Part shown: positions 62,087 through 64,000 of the stretch, one piece after another
Position numbering within the stretch: the stretch's first letter is position 1
Layout of the letters: every line of letters begins with the position of its first letter
DNA from: Clostridia bacterium
Lineage (GTDB): Bacteria > Bacillota > Clostridia > Lachnospirales > Lachnospiraceae
Assembly: GCA_910574255.1 (NCBI GenBank)
Contig: CAJTAK010000012.1
Coordinates: 1-64,000 of the forward strand
Reading direction: 5' to 3'
Length of the DNA stretch: 64,000 bases
Translations under genes and position numbers: made by a program
Notes under the pieces: generated by a model
The model's database searches: none
What the model saw: the letters and a program-made list of their open reading frames with translations, nothing else
Told to the model about the DNA's origin: nothing

Positions 62087-63355
62087 TTAGGAAGTTAATT
62101 CCGCAATCCTGGATACACCTACAAATATTTCTGAGATTTTATACCAGGTAGGATAATCTACAATGCCGGTAGACGGAAGCCCGAAGATAGACTGGAAGAT
62201 ACGTACGGAATTCTCGGTGGCAGGGCCAAAGATTCCATCCTCGGCAATGACTGGCAGTGCCGGATAAGCCTGTGCGATTCGGTTTAGCTGCTCCTGCATC
62301 TGCAGGACCTTCTGCCCCCGGGAGCCAACTGTCAGATCAGAACCGGGCCAGGAATAGGGAACGCCGGAGATCTCTTCCGCAGTGTTGATATAAATACTGC
62401 TGCCATAATAATTTCGAAGGATCTCAATGGCGGAATAACCCTGTTCTCCCAGGTATTGGCTTCCCCACTGGCTCATCCAGTTGGGACAGGTGACACGCTG
62501 TCCGTCGCAGTACTGGGTTAGAATGGGCTGTTTTACGTTGGGTCTGGACAGATAATTCCCGAACATTTCGTCCACGATCTGAGAGATGTTTTCAAATATA
62601 TTCCGGCCATTGATCCATTTGTGGTCAAAGGCGGTAGACGAAGTGATGGTGAAGTCGTATCCTTTGTTCCGATACCACTCTGTATAAACACGGTTCAGGG
62701 TAAAGGACATAATAGCAAGAACGTTAGCACGAATCGCCGCATCGCTCCAGGTTGCATAGATCTCGCTGGAGGCCACATTTTTGATATAGTCCTTATAACG
62801 GACCCAATAATTGGCAGCAGAACTGTCGGTGGGAACGCCGTCATGAACAACCACATATTCCGGCACGACTACCCGGCTTAGGACAATTTCACCGGTTTCA
62901 TTTACCGGCTTAATCTCAGCTTCCGCAATCTTGGGAGGATAATCGCCAAAAAGGGTATGGGCCGGAATTACAAAGCGTTCATAATCTTCGCCCTCCTGAC
63001 GGGGACGCATTTGGATACTCTGCAGGGCAGTTACATTGGGTAAAATTTCGGCACCGGAAACTTCTACCGGCTCGTAACCAGGGGCGGTTACTTCGATGGT
63101 GTATTCGGAATAAGGCTGTTGTTCGCTGGGCTCCACGCTGTATTCCAGGGGAGGAGCCGAAAGCTCCAGTTCTGCTGTCTGGCCGGAATCATTGGTGGTA
63201 ACTTCTTCTAATTCTTTTTCCGGTTCTCCGGTATAGTAAATGGCTACCGTCGCCCCCGGAATAGGCGTTGCTCCAAGAGCTGATGTAACATTGATCTGCA
63301 GACGGCCTTTGTCGGTGTTTTCTGTCTGCATGGCTTTTATGGGATACTCGTACAT
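62087..63355 (-). CDS. SpoIID-like protein with peptidoglycan-binding domain, no signal peptide
   Basis: The 422-residue protein has three parts. Residues of about 17-110 form a carboxypeptidase-regulatory-like beta domain (GRLQINVTSALG, GATVAIYYTG). The middle (about 165-340) resembles SpoIID/LytB: RANVLAIMSFTLNR, WMSQWGSQYLGEQGY and IEILRNYYGSSIYI. The C-terminus (about 350-420) is a PG_binding_1 domain (VGSRGQKVLQMQEQLN, DGIFGPATENSV). No signal peptide or membrane segment is seen, which fits a protein made in the mother cell for the spore better than an exported wall enzyme. The catalytic Glu of SpoIID is not evident. Confidence 0.78.
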   Translation of the reverse strand: MYEYPIKAMQTENTDKGRLQINVTSALGATPIPGATVAIYYTGEPEKELEEVTTNDSGQTAELELSAPPLEYSVEPSEQQPYSEYTIEVTAPGYEPVEVSGAEILPNVTALQSIQMRPRQEGEDYERFVIPAHTLFGDYPPKIAEAEIKPVNETGEIVLSRVVVPEYVVVHDGVPTDSSAANYWVRYKDYIKNVASSEIYATWSDAAIRANVLAIMSFTLNRVYTEWYRNKGYDFTITSSTAFDHKWINGRNIFENISQIVDEMFGNYLSRPNVKQPILTQYCDGQRVTCPNWMSQWGSQYLGEQGYSAIEILRNYYGSSIYINTAEEISGVPYSWPGSDLTVGSRGQKVLQMQEQLNRIAQAYPALPVIAEDGIFGPATENSVRIFQSIFGLPSTGIVDYPTWYKISEIFVGVSRIAELTS

Positions 63356-63412
63356 AAAAATTCCTCGTAGCAGTTCTTTTTATAGCCTATGCAGGAACAG
63401 CTTTTCTGTTAC

Positions 63413-63441
63413 TTGTGATTTCGGCGAAAATATAGTATAAT
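63413..63441 (+). promoter_or_regulatory. Sigma-A promoter for hisA
   Basis: TTGTGA (63413-63418), 17 bp, TATAAT (63436-63441). The start codon is at 63520. Confidence 0.7.
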
Positions 63442-63519
63442 GCCCATAATTTGTACGGCGGGAAACATGTTTTGGGATTCCGCTATGCACAGAAAACATG
63501 TGCAGGAAAGGAGTTTAAT

Positions 63520-64000
63520 ATGCGCTTTCGCCCATGTATTGACATTCACAACGGAAAAGTAAAACAGATTGTAGGCAAAAGCCTGGCAGATGAAAATGAT
63601 TTCGCCCAAGAAAACTTTGTATCGGAGCAGGATGCTGTCTGGTATGCCAGGCTGTATCAAAAAGATGGACTGAAAGGCGGTCATATCATTCAATTGAACA
63701 GTGCGGATTCTGCTTATTATCAGACAACAAAGGATCAGGCCCTTGCCGCTCTTAAAGCTTATCCCGGCGGTCTTCAGGTGGGGGGCGGTATTACGGCGGA
63801 GAATGCGCAGGAATATCTGGATGCAGGAGCTTCCCACGTAATCGTAACGTCTTACGTCTTTCGGAATGGACAGATTTATTATAAAAACCTGAAACGCATT
63901 TCGGATACGGTTGGAAAAGGCAAACTGGTATTGGATTTAAGCTGCCGGAAAAGGGATGAAGTATATTATATTGTTACGGATCGCTGGCAGAAGTTTACGG
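63520..64000 (+). CDS. hisA: HisA, eukaryotic-type ProFAR isomerase (cut by window end)
   Basis: The first 160 codons of a TIM-barrel isomerase of histidine synthesis. The opening [20 protein letters not shown], the [10 protein letters not shown] segment, [10 protein letters not shown] and [10 protein letters not shown] match the HisA relatives of yeast HIS6 type, which some Clostridia carry instead of the usual bacterial form. The catalytic Asp is in CIDIHNG. ATG 63520 lies 6 nt after AAAGGAG. The frame is still open at the window end; a full protein would be about 260 residues. Confidence 0.88.
   Translation, partial: MRFRPCIDIHNGKVKQIVGKSLADENDFAQENFVSEQDAVWYARLYQKDGLKGGHIIQLNSADSAYYQTTKDQALAALKAYPGGLQVGGGITAENAQEYLDAGASHVIVTSYVFRNGQIYYKNLKRISDTVGKGKLVLDLSCRKRDEVYYIVTDRWQKFT

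Overview
This window looks like chromosome of a Gram-positive anaerobe of the Clostridia, most likely family Lachnospiraceae. That is an inference from gene content: the order rpmE - DUF1385 - prmC - prfA, a type III glutamine synthetase, a eukaryotic-type HisA, a heterodimeric ABC exporter behind a MarR gene, a MoxR/VWA pair and AT-tolerant sigma-A promoters. No rRNA, tRNA or CRISPR array was seen.

Layout. 1-420 is the tail of an IS4-family transposase. 674-4279 is a translation block (L31, DUF1385 membrane protein, PrmC, RF1). 4312-19042 is a cell-surface glycan cluster: acyltransferase 3, MBOAT plus SGNH partner, the 3-amino-sugar pair (DegT aminotransferase and FdtA-like isomerase), three GT2 enzymes, a GDSL/SGNH protein, a GT39-like enzyme, and two paralogous giant membrane proteins on the minus strand. 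19206-31845 is housekeeping: GlmM, a sugar nucleotidyltransferase, an ABC exporter, DUF2156, HisC, a COG2426 protein, a lipid kinase, class II aldolase, GlnN, then a bactofilin/LytM-like pair. 32088-40694 is a seven-gene operon joining an M20 peptidase, a degenerate M24 protein, a complete ribose-type ABC importer and a ROK regulator. 40761-46739 holds TypA, a tandem OB-fold protein, a CobO-like protein and dapA-dapB behind a lysine riboswitch.

The accessory region is 46740-50473. A complete tyrosine recombinase lies beside a markedly AT-rich two-gene cassette (methyltransferase and GNAT-like membrane protein, convergent). The cassette is bounded by 31-bp inverted repeats, each built like a tyrosine-recombinase core site (two 9-bp arms around a 7-bp spacer). 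An outward-facing promoter sits just outside the left repeat. I read this as a probable invertible switch choosing which gene is expressed; it is the best candidate for an undescribed system here. Remnants of an Rpn-type nuclease follow.

50457-55883 carries an S66 peptidase and a MarR-regulated ABC exporter pair, with a perfect 21-bp-arm palindrome over the marR promoter. A lipoprotein and a 207-bp near-palindromic element precede asnS. The window ends with a MoxR/VWA pair, a His-rich CsoR-like repressor with a recognisable operator, a SpoIID-like peptidoglycan-binding protein, and the start of hisA.
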